A stretch of 64,000 bases of DNA from Saitoella complicata NRRL Y-17804 (GCF_001661265.1 NW_017567019.1:1-64000); one strand, 5' to 3'. Counted from the first letter of the stretch, positions 37,669 to 47,985 are shown. Notes: a model not told the origin generated them from the sequence alone. Made by a program: numbers and translations.

Positions 37669-38673
37669 CTAAGCTTCATCCAACGCCATCAAAGTATGCA
37701 CGACCCACTCATAACTCATCCAACTCGCCGCCATGCTCGGCACAACCTTCAACACATTCGGCCCCAACCCCTTATAAAACCCCTTCACCCCCTCCTTCCT
37801 CCAAATCGTCCGCACCGCATCGCCCAACCCGGTATACCCATACTCGATCCCCTTCATCGTGTTCACCTGGAATCGTCGTCGTAGGACGTCGGCGGGGTAT
37901 GTGATTGTCTGCGCTACTCCACCTGCAATCGCGCCCGACAGGAGTTTTTCGGAGGCAGAGGGTTGGGAGCCGTCCGGGCGGAAGAAGGAGCGGAGGTGTT
38001 CGTAGACGGCGAAGTTGAGGCCGACGTAGGGTGCTACGCCGAGGGTTGTTGGGACGATTCCGCGGTAGAGGCCGCGGATTCCGCCTTCGTTGCGGTAGAT
38101 TTGTTTCATGGTCGTTGTCATACCCGGTAATTTTGCCGTTCCCCTCACGAGTTCGAGGGAGGGGATTGATGCGGATGCGATGGAGATACGCGTCCGTGTG
38201 ATATCAAGCGGATACGTCGCAGCAACACTCACAACCCCCGCCAACCCACCCGCCGTCAATCGTCTAATCGTATCCAACTCCCTCTCCCCCTCCTCCAACA
38301 TCCCCTTCTTAAATACGTTGTAACTCCAGAACTGAACGGCGCTATACGGCGCAATCCTGATACAGTTCGTCCAGTTTCCGCGCATGTAGCCTCGCCAACC
38401 TTCTTCACGCCACATTTTTGCGAGGGTTGGAAACATGCCTTGGTAGGAGTTTCCGGTTGCGGGGCCTTGGACTTGGAAGAGGATTTTCATGCGTTCGACG
38501 GGGGAGACGATTGTGCGGGAAACTGCGCCGGCTACGCCGCCGGCGAGGAAGGATGCGACTTGGGGTTGTGCAATAAACTGGATCACTGCGCTCTTCTCCT
38601 GTACCGGTGCCTCGACTCCATATCCATCGGCGGTAGTCGTCGTCGGTGCTGCTGGTGGTTGTGTCGGAGCCAT
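37669..38673 (-). CDS. Mitochondrial carrier, YPR011C-type (APS/PAPS transporter)
   Basis: Inner-membrane solute carrier of 334 aa from the ATG at 38673, the start that fits the family; the frame is open further upstream. Three repeats carry the PxDxxRxR-type signature: SPVERMKILFQVQ (first), YPLDITRTRIS (second) and YPADVLRRRFQV (third). Segments AGGVAGAVSRTIVSPVER, GNWTNCIRIAPYSAVQFWSY, GGIRGLYRGIVPTTLGVAPY and AIAGGVAQTITYP follow yeast YPR011C closely. That carrier was shown to move adenosine 5'-phosphosulfate and PAPS, linking it to sulfur metabolism. The related CoA/ADP carriers (Leu5, SLC25A42) share some motifs and are the main alternative. It shares a 253-bp promoter with DPM3. Confidence 0.88.
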   Translation of the reverse strand: MAPTQPPAAPTTTTADGYGVEAPVQEKSAVIQFIAQPQVASFLAGGVAGAVSRTIVSPVERMKILFQVQGPATGNSYQGMFPTLAKMWREEGWRGYMRGNWTNCIRIAPYSAVQFWSYNVFKKGMLEEGERELDTIRRLTAGGLAGVVSVAATYPLDITRTRISIASASIPSLELVRGTAKLPGMTTTMKQIYRNEGGIRGLYRGIVPTTLGVAPYVGLNFAVYEHLRSFFRPDGSQPSASEKLLSGAIAGGVAQTITYPADVLRRRFQVNTMKGIEYGYTGLGDAVRTIWRKEGVKGFYKGLGPNVLKVVPSMAASWMSYEWVVHTLMALDEA

Positions 38674-38926
38674 TGTGTGAGATTGATTGAGAGTGAATGA
38701 ACGTCGTACCACTATCGAAACGGAGAAGCAAAAAGCGACGGGAATGAATGGTCCATAGACCGGGGGGATCCTGATCCTTTTGTTTTTTCCCTTCCCGGGA
38801 ATCGCCGGAGTGCCGTACGTCGACGACCCCAGTCCACCAGCCACAGCCGCGCCGTATACCGGCCTCGCTGTCACCGCCAACAACATTGAACGAACATTCA
38901 AACGGCATTCGCCCCATCAATTCGCC
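38674..38926. promoter_or_regulatory. Bidirectional promoter, mitochondrial carrier / DPM3
   Basis: 253 bp between opposed starts. It contains TTTTGTTTTTTCCCTTCCCG near 38778, a T/C tract of the kind common before fungal transcription starts. The minus-strand frame continues through the region, but the carrier start at 38673 is preferred. Confidence 0.5.
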
Positions 38927-39367
38927 ATGACTCGTGCAGAACGTCTGCTCAGAAACTTTTTTGTTGCTGCGGTGCTCTACATCGGCGTCTTCCTTGGCTA
39001 CATCCCTGCACCGAAGTCATTGGAGGAGATTTGGTTGTACGTGCCGTTCTTGGTCGTGGTTTCGTTTGGATTGGTATGTTATACGTCGCCTGCCTGGGTA
39101 GGCGGGAGGGAGATGGACGCCTGGGCAACGCAATTGCCCGTCAGCACAACTGTGACCATAGCAACTAACTAACTGTGCGCACAGTGGTGTCTTTACACTC
39201 TCGTTTACGGTGTTTTGACGTTCCAGGACAAGGAAGCGGATTTCAAAGAGCTCGTTAAGGTATGTCTGAAGATGGTAAACTGTCTCACTGTGACGCTTAC
39301 CTTGATACCGCAGGAAATCGAAACTGCAAAGGCAGATCTGAGGACGAAGGGTGTTACGGTTGACTGA
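38927..39367 (+). CDS. DPM3: Dolichol-phosphate mannosyltransferase subunit 3 (DPM3)
   Basis: DPM3 tethers the catalytic DPM1 subunit to the ER membrane for making dolichol-phosphate-mannose, the mannose donor for GPI anchors, N-glycans and O-mannosylation. Three exons: 38927-39073, 39185-39259 and 39314-39367. The introns are 111 nt and 54 nt, both GTATGT...CAG and both phase 0. The product is 91 aa (human DPM3: 92). It has a first helix (FFVAAVLYIGVFLGYI), a second helix (LYVPFLVVVSFGL joined to WCLYTLVYGVLTF) and the cytosolic coiled-coil tail QDKEADFKELVKEIETAKAD, ending LRTKGVTVD. The tail matches the conserved ARADLxxRG end of DPM3. Three small exons make it easy to miss. Confidence 0.93.
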
Positions 39368-39554
39368 TTTGGCAGCAAGGTGTTATACTATACTGGCGAG
39401 ACCTCCTACTTTTTGGATATAATTGATGATGCATTGCAATTCCGTACGATGTAATCCCTTCCCCTCCATGATGACGCAAGCGGGGGTCGTACACGTGCAC
39501 CTGCATCTACGACCAACACCAACACCAACACCAACAATCCAAACTCGAAAATTC

Positions 39555-40688
39555 ATGATGATGGAGATAGATGCTCCTGCTCCACGAGCAGCCCCTTTGG
39601 GTAGCCGACCCCATCGAGTATGTTCTTCAGAAGCTGATGGGTCCATTACAGTGTGCCCAAGTTGCAGCAAAGACTCTTATGTGAATCCACATCTTGAGCT
39701 TCTCATCAATCCAGAATGTTATCATAAACTGTGGCTTCAGACCAGCTGTGAAGGCTTGAATCAGTGCTAACGATTTTACAGGTGTACATCTTGTATTGAC
39801 AGCCTCTTCACCCTCGGTCCAGCACCATGTCCCCTCTGCGGCAAAATCCTCCGCAAGAACAAGTTTCGGAAGCAGACGTTCGAAGACATCACTGTTGAGC
39901 GGGAACTCGACATTCGAAAACGAGTAGCAAAGATTTACAACCGACGGCCTGAGGAATTCGACTCGTTACGTGCCTACAACGATTATCTGGAGGAATACGA
40001 GATCGACGTCTTCAATCTGGTGAATGGGATCGACATACAGGAAACCGAGGCCAAGTTGGAGAAATATGCCGGGTCAAATAGGAAGGAAATTGCGGCGAAT
40101 GCGGCGAGGGCGGTTAGTGAGGCTCAGGCATTGCAGCAACAAGAAGCTGCACGGAAGGTAGCGGCGAAGGAGGCGAGACAACAAGCGCTCCTGGACGAGG
40201 AAGAAGAAAGGCGGGAAAAGGCTGAGGATGAGGCGGGATTGTTGAAGGCATTGGCAGCGGCTGGTAATGAGAAGGATTCAGCACGGATTGTGAAAGCGCA
40301 TGAACAGCGTGTCGCGCATCGTGCTCAACTCAGGGCACAGAGACGAAGAGAGCGTGATGAGGCATTGGCGGCACAGTTCACTGATATGCCTGCTTTCGGT
40401 GCTCCAAGACCCAAAATCGAGGAAGAGGATGATACGCCGTTTGATCCTCTTGGTGGTGAGGGGATGTCGAGTGCGATGTATGTCGTGCAGAGCAATTATG
40501 ATGACATCAAGTCTATGGAGATCGTGCGAAATCCTGAGGCAGTTGCGAGTGGGTTTAATGTCACGGAGGTGTTTCGGAAAGCGCTGTTCAGTGCTTTTGC
40601 TGGGTTGGGGTGTGATGTTGGTGCTGAAACCGAGGCGAGGGAGGCCCTGGATGGTGATGTGAAGATGCAAAATGCGGTTGTGGCATGA
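39555..40688 (+). CDS. TFB3: TFIIH subunit Tfb3 / CDK-activating kinase assembly factor MAT1
   Basis: MAT1 holds the Cdk7-cyclin H kinase module on TFIIH for transcription initiation and repair. Two exons, 39555-39730 and 39782-40688, with a 51-nt intron (39731-39781) whose donor is the weak GTGGCT and whose acceptor is TTACAG; 360 aa. The RING is split by the intron: VCPSCSKDSYVNPHLELLIN, CYHKL | CTSCIDSLF and PAPCPLCGKILRKNKF. The MAT1-specific segment is FEDITVERELDIRKRVAKIY, NRRPEEFDSLRAYNDYLEEY and DVFNLVNGID. A long lysine/alanine/glutamate coiled coil (about 160-265) follows, and the C-terminus is hydrophobic as in the family. The splice restores the HxxC step of the RING exactly. Confidence 0.96.
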
Positions 40689-41015
40689 CATGAATAGAGG
40701 CATATCAGCCGACGGCTAAACATGGTCCCGGTTGCGTTTCTCGGTTCGGATTACTTCATATGGATATCCGGCATATTTTTAACAATGTGATTCATACGGC
40801 GTTATCAGGACTAGATGCGTGAGAGATTGCTTGCCAGCTATAAAACTTGTGCTAAAAAGGCTAGGTATCCCCGCTCGATGTAAAGCCCCGTAGTAACTTA
40901 GAACAGCTCGTCCACAACTGCCGGTTTAGGATGCCTTACGGTTACTTTCGATCAGCCAATGACGTAGGCGTCGAACCCTCATGGATAATCCCTCACTAAA
41001 CCCAAACATCAAACT
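40689..41015. other. Convergent intergenic region
   Basis: 327 bp between the TFB3 and BCD1 stops. No coding frame is supported; probably two 3' UTRs. Confidence 0.5.
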
Positions 41016-42229
41016 TCAAATGCACTGGTCTGGTAGGGCAGGCTCGGTTCCCTCAACCAGAGGCGCCAGGTCTGCCGGCTGAACATGTTCACCCTCCCCT
41101 TGTACACTGGTCTCCGGAGCATCCACCTTCACCTCCTCCTCCTCCTCCTCCTCCTCCTCCTCTTCACTCGAACTATCCTCCTCCGAAGACGAATCGTCAG
41201 ATGACGACGTCTCCACAACCTCTTCCTCTTTGAAAGTCTTTCCAGCGCCGGCGCCGGCAACTCCAGGGACAGGAGCATCATCCGCCATACCTGCGATATA
41301 CGCCAAATCATCCTTGACGAGACTTTTGACTACATCGGCCATATCGACCACATCCTCCGCCCTCGGTTCTTCTTCTCTCTCGGTCCTCGGCTGACGGATT
41401 TCTTGTGGGTGTTCGTCATGTTGTGGTTTTGGGACGAGTGTGAATTGGGGTGGGACTTCCCGTGCGACGACGATGGTGGGGAACTCGAGGACGGTACAGT
41501 TGCGGAGGTTATCTTTGAAGTTCTGTTCTGGGTCCAGCTGGATGTATGCCTCTGCTCTGGCGGGGGAGTTGACGTCTCGCAGTAGATAGTGTAAAGCAAA
41601 GGGTGCGTCTTCCGAGAAATGCGCCGTTAACGCCTCTTGCTCTAACTGCTTCGCCGCGGCTTCGGAAAGGATCTCTGTATCCGGAACCCGGTCATCCAAG
41701 ATCCTGATTTCTTGCCCGGTGGATTGTGTGAGAAAGATCCACTCGATAGTCCAACTCAACACCTTTCTCTTCTGGTTCCAGCTTGTTTTGTTTTCTCGCG
41801 CTCGTTTCATTCCTTGTGGTGCTAGGACTTGTCGGACGCCGTTCCGAGTGACTTGTTTCCTTGTTTGTTGGCTCGAGAATGCGAAGCGGCCGCTGGAGTC
41901 GGGTTGAGAGGTGGTGGTGCGGGCGGCATTGTCGAGTGTGCGTTCGATGCCGGTGAGGTAGTTATAGTCAAGGTCGAGAGACAGGGGTGTTTGGAGGTCT
42001 GTCCGTTTTCGGAATTCAGTTGGATCGCGTTCTATGTCCCCATTATCAGCTTCACAGCCTTGTCAGAAGTGTGGATAGGAGACATACCTCCACTGCAGGA
42101 CTTTTGAACTTTGTGCCGTTTGGAGCACGGGAGAGAACATGTTTTCAGTTTACATCGTGGGCAGGTATATTTCGATGGCCCGACATGACAGATCGCACAC
42201 AACTTGGTCGTCAACAGGGTTTCTTCCAT
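41016..42229 (-). CDS. BCD1: Box C/D snoRNP assembly factor Bcd1 (zf-HIT)
   Basis: Nuclear protein needed for stability and assembly of box C/D snoRNPs (ZNHIT6 in humans). Two exons, 42229-42088 and 42031-41016, with a 56-nt intron (42032-42087, GTATGT...CATAG); 385 aa. The N-terminal zf-HIT finger is complete: LCAICHVGPSKYTCPRC, then TCSLPCSKRHKVQKSC. The second region, RDPTEFRKRTDLQTPLSLDL, DYNYLTGIERTLDNA and GVRQVLAPQGMKRARENKTS, is typical of Bcd1. IEWIFLTQSTGQEIRILDDR and the DAPFALHYLLRDVNSPARAE region follow. The tail is acidic (S/D/E runs with 11 consecutive Glu codons). An in-frame ATG at 42313 would add 28 residues; 42229 is preferred because the finger normally sits at the extreme N-terminus. 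Confidence 0.93.
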
Positions 42230-42764
42230 CCTTGATCCTTCCCTTGCTTTGCCTTGTCCTTCGACTTCCCGACATGGAATGTACGAGTGGCTGAGTCGTA
42301 CGTGCACCGCCACACGGACCGGCCGTGTTCAAAAGGGAGTTCGCTCCTCCAACTGACCCAACCACCCCGACCCACCCCAAGTCCAGTAATCCAACACCTC
42401 CAATCTCCTTCAGTCGTACTTGACTGCTGTAATCCTATTTGGCATACAGCCCCATTTCTCGCACTGAACAAGAAAGTGCATTCCGTTGCCTTGTGTTAGA
42501 CAAGCCTGTGTTTTCTCGAGTGGCGATTGTGGAACGAGAAGCCTGAAACTTTTGTTGTGTGAAAGTGTTGGTTGAGCAAGAGGCTATAGCCCAGTATTGA
42601 GAATTGAAAAGAGTTGTTTGAATCACGATCACGAAGAAGTGAACGCACAGTGTGTCCTTGTTGCAGTTATTGCCTAGAGACATCGTTTTATCGTCCTCGA
42701 GACTTCCATCGAACCAGCGTACATCGACAAATCAACAAACGAGAAGCAGAAGCAGATACGAAAG
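42230..42764. promoter_or_regulatory. Bidirectional promoter, BCD1 / MPE1
   Basis: 535 bp between opposed starts of two RNA-processing genes. Both ends are C/A- and A/G-rich leaders. No specific site is assigned. An in-frame ATG at 42313 could extend Bcd1 into this interval. Confidence 0.5.
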
Positions 42765-44483
42765 ATGAGTTCAGCAGTTTACTACCAGTTCAAGTCGCAG
42801 AAAGAACCGTCGCGTATCTCGTTCGACGGAACCGGTATTTCCGTCTTTGATTTGAAACGCGAGATCATCACCATCAACAAACTCGGCTCCGGTACAGATT
42901 TCGATTTAGCGATTTATCACGCGAACACGAATGAAGGTTCGCAAGGTTCTCCGACACTGGGGTCGATGGGGGTTGCTAACAGTCGGGGTATAGAATACAA
43001 AGATGACACTACCATCATTCCACGCTCGACGAGTGTCATCGCACGCCGTCTCCCAGCCTCAAAGTTCGGTAAGGGAACAGCTGCACGCTACGTAACCGGC
43101 CGAGCCCCTACAACCTCAAACTCCCGCGTCGAATCCTTCTCCAACTCCAAGAAACCCCACGCCACCTCCTCTACCTCAGCGTCCGCTCCCTCCGCGACGA
43201 CATTGTCTGCGGTGGGTGTAGCCGCATCCGGAAATGAAGAAGACATGATCAAAGCCATGTTTGCAGCCTCCTCCGCGCAATGGAACGAGACTCTTGACCA
43301 AATGTCGCAACAAACGGCTATCCACAAAGCCCGCCCTGGAGCCAACAATGCGCCCGTCCCGGATCGTCCACCCCCCGTTGGGTATATCTGCTACCGATGC
43401 GGAGAGAAGGGACATTGGATCCAAGCTTGTCCCACGAATGCGGATCCGAATTATGATGGGAAGCCGAGGGTGAAGCGAACGACGGGTATCCCTCGAAGTT
43501 TCCTAAAGACAGTCGCTAAGCCTCTTCCTGGCGGTGACGGTGACGACACCGAAGAAGGCAAAGGTGGCGTCATGGTCAACTCGGAAGGCGAATACGTCGT
43601 CGCGGTCGCGGACTCAAAGTCATGGGAGAAATATCAAGCTCGCGCTACTGCTTCGACGAAAACCTCGGATCGTCCGGTATCGGAGGAGTTGGCGTGTAAG
43701 TTGTGTAAGAAGGTCGCGAAGGCTGCGGTTAGGTTCCCGTGTTGCAAGTGTCTTGCGTGCGAGGAGTGTGCGCAGGAGGCGTTATTGGGGAGTGACTTTG
43801 TGTGTCCGAATGAGGCGTGTAAGACTCCGGAAGTGTTGTTGGAGGGGTTGGAGGTTGATGAGGAGATCCGGGGAAAGGTTGAGGAGTGGATCAAGGAGGG
43901 GGAGAAAGAGAAGGAGACGTCAAAATCGCCCAGTGGAACACCCAAGACCGAAAACGCCGTTGCTAACCCGAAGAAGAGAGCGGCGGAAGATGATGTGGAG
44001 GAAACACCCGAAATCCAGACAGAGGGCGTTCAATCCGACCAATCAGCCGCCGCTGCTCAAGCACATGCACAAGGACGCGCCTACGACCCACGATACCCCG
44101 CCCCACCACCCGGGTTCCACGAGTCAGGGGGTATGGTGCCCACGATGGATGGTATGCCCCCTATGCCTATGCCACCTATGCCCATGCCCGGAATGATGGG
44201 AATGCCGGGGATGCCAGGTATGCCTGCTATGCCATTCAATCCGATGATGATGGGTATGGGCATGCCCGGGATGCCAGGTATGCCCATGCCGCCGATGGGC
44301 ATGAATCCGATGATGATGCAGCAGATGATGATGGGGATGCCCGGGATGCCGGGTATGCCGGGGATGGGAATGGGAATGGGAATGGGAATGGGTAATATGG
44401 GTGGACAGGGGATGGGAGGACAAGGGATGGGGAGGGGACCTGGGTTTGGGCAGGGGCCTGTGAAGAGGCCGAGGAGGGAGTAA
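42765..44483 (+). CDS. MPE1: Cleavage and polyadenylation factor subunit Mpe1 (RBBP6-like)
   Basis: Mpe1 belongs to the nuclease module of CPF, which cleaves and polyadenylates pre-mRNA. The frame reads through from 42765 to 44483 (572 aa). However, 42937-42993 looks like a 57-nt intron (GTTCGC donor, TTGCTAACAG branch, TATAG acceptor); removing it gives HANTNEEYKDDTTIIPRSTS, exactly the DWNN-domain pattern, and 553 aa. Domains in order: DWNN ubiquitin-like fold (about 1-80), CCHC knuckle CYRCGEKGHWIQACP (about 192-206) and a RING/U-box with LACKLCKKVAKAAVRFPCCK, CLACEECAQEALL and FVCPNEACK. The Met/Pro/Gly-rich tail (from about 450) ends GPVKRPRRE. Likely CDS: 42765-42936 joined to 42994-44483. 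Confidence 0.94.
   Translation: MSSAVYYQFKSQKEPSRISFDGTGISVFDLKREIITINKLGSGTDFDLAIYHANTNEGSQGSPTLGSMGVANSRGIEYKDDTTIIPRSTSVIARRLPASKFGKGTAARYVTGRAPTTSNSRVESFSNSKKPHATSSTSASAPSATTLSAVGVAASGNEEDMIKAMFAASSAQWNETLDQMSQQTAIHKARPGANNAPVPDRPPPVGYICYRCGEKGHWIQACPTNADPNYDGKPRVKRTTGIPRSFLKTVAKPLPGGDGDDTEEGKGGVMVNSEGEYVVAVADSKSWEKYQARATASTKTSDRPVSEELACKLCKKVAKAAVRFPCCKCLACEECAQEALLGSDFVCPNEACKTPEVLLEGLEVDEEIRGKVEEWIKEGEKEKETSKSPSGTPKTENAVANPKKRAAEDDVEETPEIQTEGVQSDQSAAAAQAHAQGRAYDPRYPAPPPGFHESGGMVPTMDGMPPMPMPPMPMPGMMGMPGMPGMPAMPFNPMMMGMGMPGMPGMPMPPMGMNPMMMQQMMMGMPGMPGMPGMGMGMGMGMGNMGGQGMGGQGMGRGPGFGQGPVKRPRRE
44150..44460 (+). repeat. Imperfect ATGCC(C/G/A) coding repeat in MPE1 tail
   Basis: Short degenerate tandem units code for MPMP, MGMPGMPG and GMGMGMG in the Mpe1 C-terminal tail. 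The repetition is visible on both strands as alternating ATGCCNGGNATG. Such tracts mediate protein-protein contacts or are simply slippage products. Confidence 0.7.
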
Positions 44484-44854
44484 GTGTGGGGAAGGTGAGG
44501 GAAGTTGAACGATTAGCATTATTGAATGACAAACCGTTTTACGTATTCTGCTGTTTACACTTCGATCAGCAAGTCAAATCGAAGCGTGAGAACTTTTGTA
44601 GGCGGACCGTCCCACAACCAAGTACGGCTGTCATCTCTTTCCTGCGAATTAGGAGCAAGAATAAGGCCGAATAGAATGTAGTCCTACAATCTCCGCCTTC
44701 TCTGCAACGAGCTCAGTCTTGACGTCACCTTCCCGTTTGAGCCTTGATTGAAATCACGCGGTAACAAAATCCGCTGGAGCTCCCCACCAGGATTTCAGTC
44801 CTCCAACATCCTGACGGCACCTGGGGTTAATCGTATCCATCAAAGGAATTCAAG
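44484..44854. other. Intergenic region
   Basis: 371 bp between MPE1 and the Yippee-like gene. No coding frame is supported; it contains the MPE1 3' UTR and the downstream promoter. Confidence 0.5.
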
Positions 44855-45505
44855 ATGCCTATCGGATCAAGCTTCACCTCCTTCCTCGCTTCCGCCCGGT
44901 TCATGCCCCAATCCCGCCGTCGTGGATCCGATTCATCCACCACTACCACCTCCTCGCTCGACTCAAACGATACACAAGCCACCGTATCTACGACATGCTC
45001 TGTCCGCCGTCCCCGTCCTTCGCCTCCTTCCCGTACAAACTCCAACGAGGGCCCCAGCGCAGGTCGCGGCGGTCGACGTGGAGGAGGTGGTGGTGGAGGT
45101 GCACGAGATCCGATCCTATGTTGTTCGACCTGCCACACGCACCTAACCCTCACCTCCTCTACCCTCTCAAAAGCCTTCCGCGGACGATACGGTCCCGCCC
45201 TCTTAACTTCCACCCTGACAAACATCACACTCTCTCCACCCCGCTCACGACACTTGTTGACGGGGGTGCATGTCGTTAGGGATGCGATGTGTGGGGGATG
45301 TGGGGGCGTTGTTGGGTGGAAGTATATCGAGGCTCCTGGGGGTGGGGAGCAGGGGTATAAGGTTGGGAGGTATGTGGTTGAGGGTGGGAGGGTTGTGAAG
45401 GAGAATGGGTGGGGTGAAGGGAGTGATAGTGACGATGATGGAGATGAGGAAAGCTTGTGGAGTGAGGACGGAAGTGATATTGACATCAGGGATTTGGTTG
45501 CGTGA
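44855..45505 (+). CDS. Yippee/Mis18/cereblon-fold zinc protein
   Basis: 216-aa protein. The N-terminal 75 residues are S/T/R-rich and end in a G-run (RGGRRGGGGGGG). The Yippee-type domain spans about 85-175: DPILCCSTCHTHLTLTSS (first CxxC), FRGRYGPALLTSTLTNITLS, RHLLTGVHVVRDAMCGGCGG (second CxxC) and VVGWKYIEAPGGGEQGYKVG. The C-terminal tail is acidic (DSDDDGDEESLWSEDGSDID). Two CxxC pairs and the GWKY/YKxG motif define the fold. Fungal members are often small zinc proteins of unknown role; the Moh1/Yippee line and Mis18 are relatives. The single-exon frame and the ATG context (TTCAAGATGCC) support the start. Confidence 0.85.
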   Translation: MPIGSSFTSFLASARFMPQSRRRGSDSSTTTTSSLDSNDTQATVSTTCSVRRPRPSPPSRTNSNEGPSAGRGGRRGGGGGGGARDPILCCSTCHTHLTLTSSTLSKAFRGRYGPALLTSTLTNITLSPPRSRHLLTGVHVVRDAMCGGCGGVVGWKYIEAPGGGEQGYKVGRYVVEGGRVVKENGWGEGSDSDDDGDEESLWSEDGSDIDIRDLVA

Positions 45506-46090
45506 AGTGCTTTCGATAATCGTGGGAATTGTTGTGTACGTGAACGAAAGAGGTTGGGAATGTATTGGGAGCTTTTTGGAAGGCCTATCTGGCCATGGTT
45601 TTATTTTTGACTGTTTTGACTGTTTTGTGGGCTTATAGGGCGTTCTTACCGTTGCTAATAATGGCTTGATCTGATCTGGAGGGGTTTCTCAGTACTTACC
45701 GGTAGTGCTGTCTTTTGGCGTTGGCTTTCTATTTTTGGTACATAATGATAGGAATGGATTTTGATGTCCTTGCTCGATACCTTACGATCTCATGACTCTG
45801 TCGTCTACTTGTCCGTGGCAGAAGTATCGGTACCCGTGCGAACAGCCAGCTGTGGATGCCCGAGGTCAATAAAGAACAGAACAATCTTCACAACTACCCT
45901 ATAACTAAAGCTAATACCAACATCATCTGTAAACCGAGAAACCATGAACAATAACACGTCCATAACCAATGTCGACGTAACGAACGTAAATCAAAAAACA
46001 AACGCTAACACAAAACCAAAACCGCGGTATCCTTACCCATTACCTGCATTTCCTCTTTCCTCATCACGGTAACCCACTCGAGCCAAGTTC
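45506..46090. other. Convergent intergenic region
   Basis: 585 bp between the Yippee-like and RAD21 stops. It is A/T-richer than its surroundings and holds no supported frame. Confidence 0.5.
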
Positions 46091-47985
46091 TTAGGCAAGA
46101 ACGGCCTCCTCGCTCTCCTCCTCCCCCAATCCCTGCACACCAACCTCAAACAACCTCTCCTTAGCCCTAATCTCAATCCCACCATACGGCTCCTCCTGCT
46201 TAACCTTAATAACATCCTTCGTCGCCAACACAAGAACCTCAAAGAACATCTTGACTGCATCAGCGCGACTCTGTCCAGTCGTCATCTGCTCGAAATCAAC
46301 GACCTCCTTCGCATCAGCCTCGGCTTCGGGCCGAAATTCGGAACGGAGGTATTGGATGGCCTTGACGGTATTCCGCGACACCACGCCGGGTTGCGTGGCT
46401 TCAGGCAGAGCCGCCTCACCAAGGTTGGGTTCATCCTCAAACAAACCCGTCATCTCGGCAGGCTGGTATGGATCCTCCGCGCCCAAGACCGGCTCATCAA
46501 ACTCCAGCACCTGCGGTTCCTCAACCCCGAAACCCAACTCTTCTTCCTCGCCGGGTGCCAAGGCCTGTGGTTCATCCTCCAAGGGCGCCGCTTCCTGCAT
46601 CTGTACGTCCTCCATGGCCTCGAACCCGGGTTCGTCAAGACGCGCTTCCTTCCTCGAAGGTTCTTCCTCCTCCTCGGGTTGGATAGCTCCACCCTCCTCC
46701 CTCCGTCTCTTCATGCCCCTAACGAAATCAGGACTCAACAACCCTGCAAGATCGGGGTGCACGCCCTGTTGTCTCCACACACTCCATCCACCTTGCTGAC
46801 CCAACACCAAGCTCAACATGACAGGGTCACGAGGCAAGAGCGTTGTCGCATCAGGCGGGAGAAGAGTGGATGATGGGTCACGCAGATGAGCCTTGAGCTG
46901 TGCCTGGGTAAGCTCGGTCTTCGCGTCGATTTGAACCTTCAATTGTCTTCGAGGAGCAGCATGACGCGCCTCCTCGGCTTGCTCTTGTTCCTCGACGACG
47001 GGAGTAGCGAGTCTGAACTCCTCCTCCGCCTCAGCTGCTCTAGGTGTACGCTCGCCTTCCTCAAGCAAGGGACTTCCAGCCCTAGGCGTCCTCTCACCCT
47101 CAGCCTCCTCCTGTAGGCCAGTCGTCAGCTCACCGAAATCCAGACCCGGAATCTCGATATCGGCACCAATCCCCAACTCATCGTCGAACGCAAGCGCAGG
47201 CTGCTCCTCCGCCCCGAACTCAAGCGTGGTCTTCTCCCCAGCAGGCTCGGGACTGACTTCACGACTGATGATAGTCGGTGCATCACGTCCCATCTCGACG
47301 GAGATGGAGGTGTCTTTAGGTGCGCCAGCGGCGGCAGTGGAGAAATCCAACCCAAGGTCAAGTTCCATCTGAGTGTGAGGGTCAAGAGACCCGAGTTCCA
47401 TTGGATCCTCACCAAGGAGGAGGTGCGAAGTATCAGGCGCGTTAAGGCCGTACTCAATCGAGATGTCTTCTTCTCTCAACGTGATATCCGCCGCTCTACT
47501 CGTGTTCGCACCGAGATTCGCAGTGACAGTTCCATCCAAGAAGGACAAATCCGCCGTCGGCATAAGCAAATCAAGCTCAGTGATGACATCGGGGAGAGTG
47601 AGCGTCGTATGCGCTTCCGCCTGTGTCGACAAATTCAAATCCACATTTCCAGGCCTGAACGCCATCTTGATCCTTCCCATCGCTTCCTGCGCGTCTTCCA
47701 AGAGATACCGTGCTTTGCGGCTGTAAATTCGGACGACACCCAACAACAACTGACCGGAGAGACGGAGAGCCATGGGCGCAGTGGAGTCAGTGTCGGAGAT
47801 GAGGGAAGAGACGGAGGATGGAATATTGGTGGTTGTGATCTGGGGTTTCGTTAGGCGGCGTTCCATGTGTGCTGCCAGCCAGATACGTGCAAGCGGACCC
47901 TTGCGGGTAAGAAGGGATTCTGCGTAGAACTGGGATCATTGTTAGTGAAGGGTCCTTTAGGGTGGCAAGAAGATGAACAAACCAT
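46091..47985 (-). CDS. RAD21: Cohesin kleisin subunit Rad21/Scc1
   Basis: Kleisin that closes the Smc1-Smc3 cohesin ring and is cut by separase at anaphase. The ORF 47866-46091 lacks the canonical N-terminus. An exon starting at 47929 supplies FYAESLLTRKGPLARIWLAA, joined to HMERRLTKPQITTTNI, and the start ATG (47985-47983) lies beyond a 53-nt intron (47930-47982, GTTTGT...CCCAG). The first coding exon is therefore a single codon. The protein is 613 aa. The N-terminal Smc3-binding domain contains LLLGVVRIYSRKARYLLEDA. The long acidic middle is followed by the C-terminal winged helix with KAIQYLRSEF, EVVDFEQMTTGQSRADAVKM and FFEVLVLATKDVIKVKQEEP. The mid-region EVSPEP and similar motifs may be phosphosites. 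Identity is firm; Rec8 is less likely given the RIYSRKARYLLEDA motif. Confidence 0.95.

Noticed and set aside
38674-38901. N-terminal extension of the mitochondrial carrier to 38901
   Set aside because: The extra 76 residues precede the family's usual start, overlap the DPM3 promoter and lack carrier similarity.
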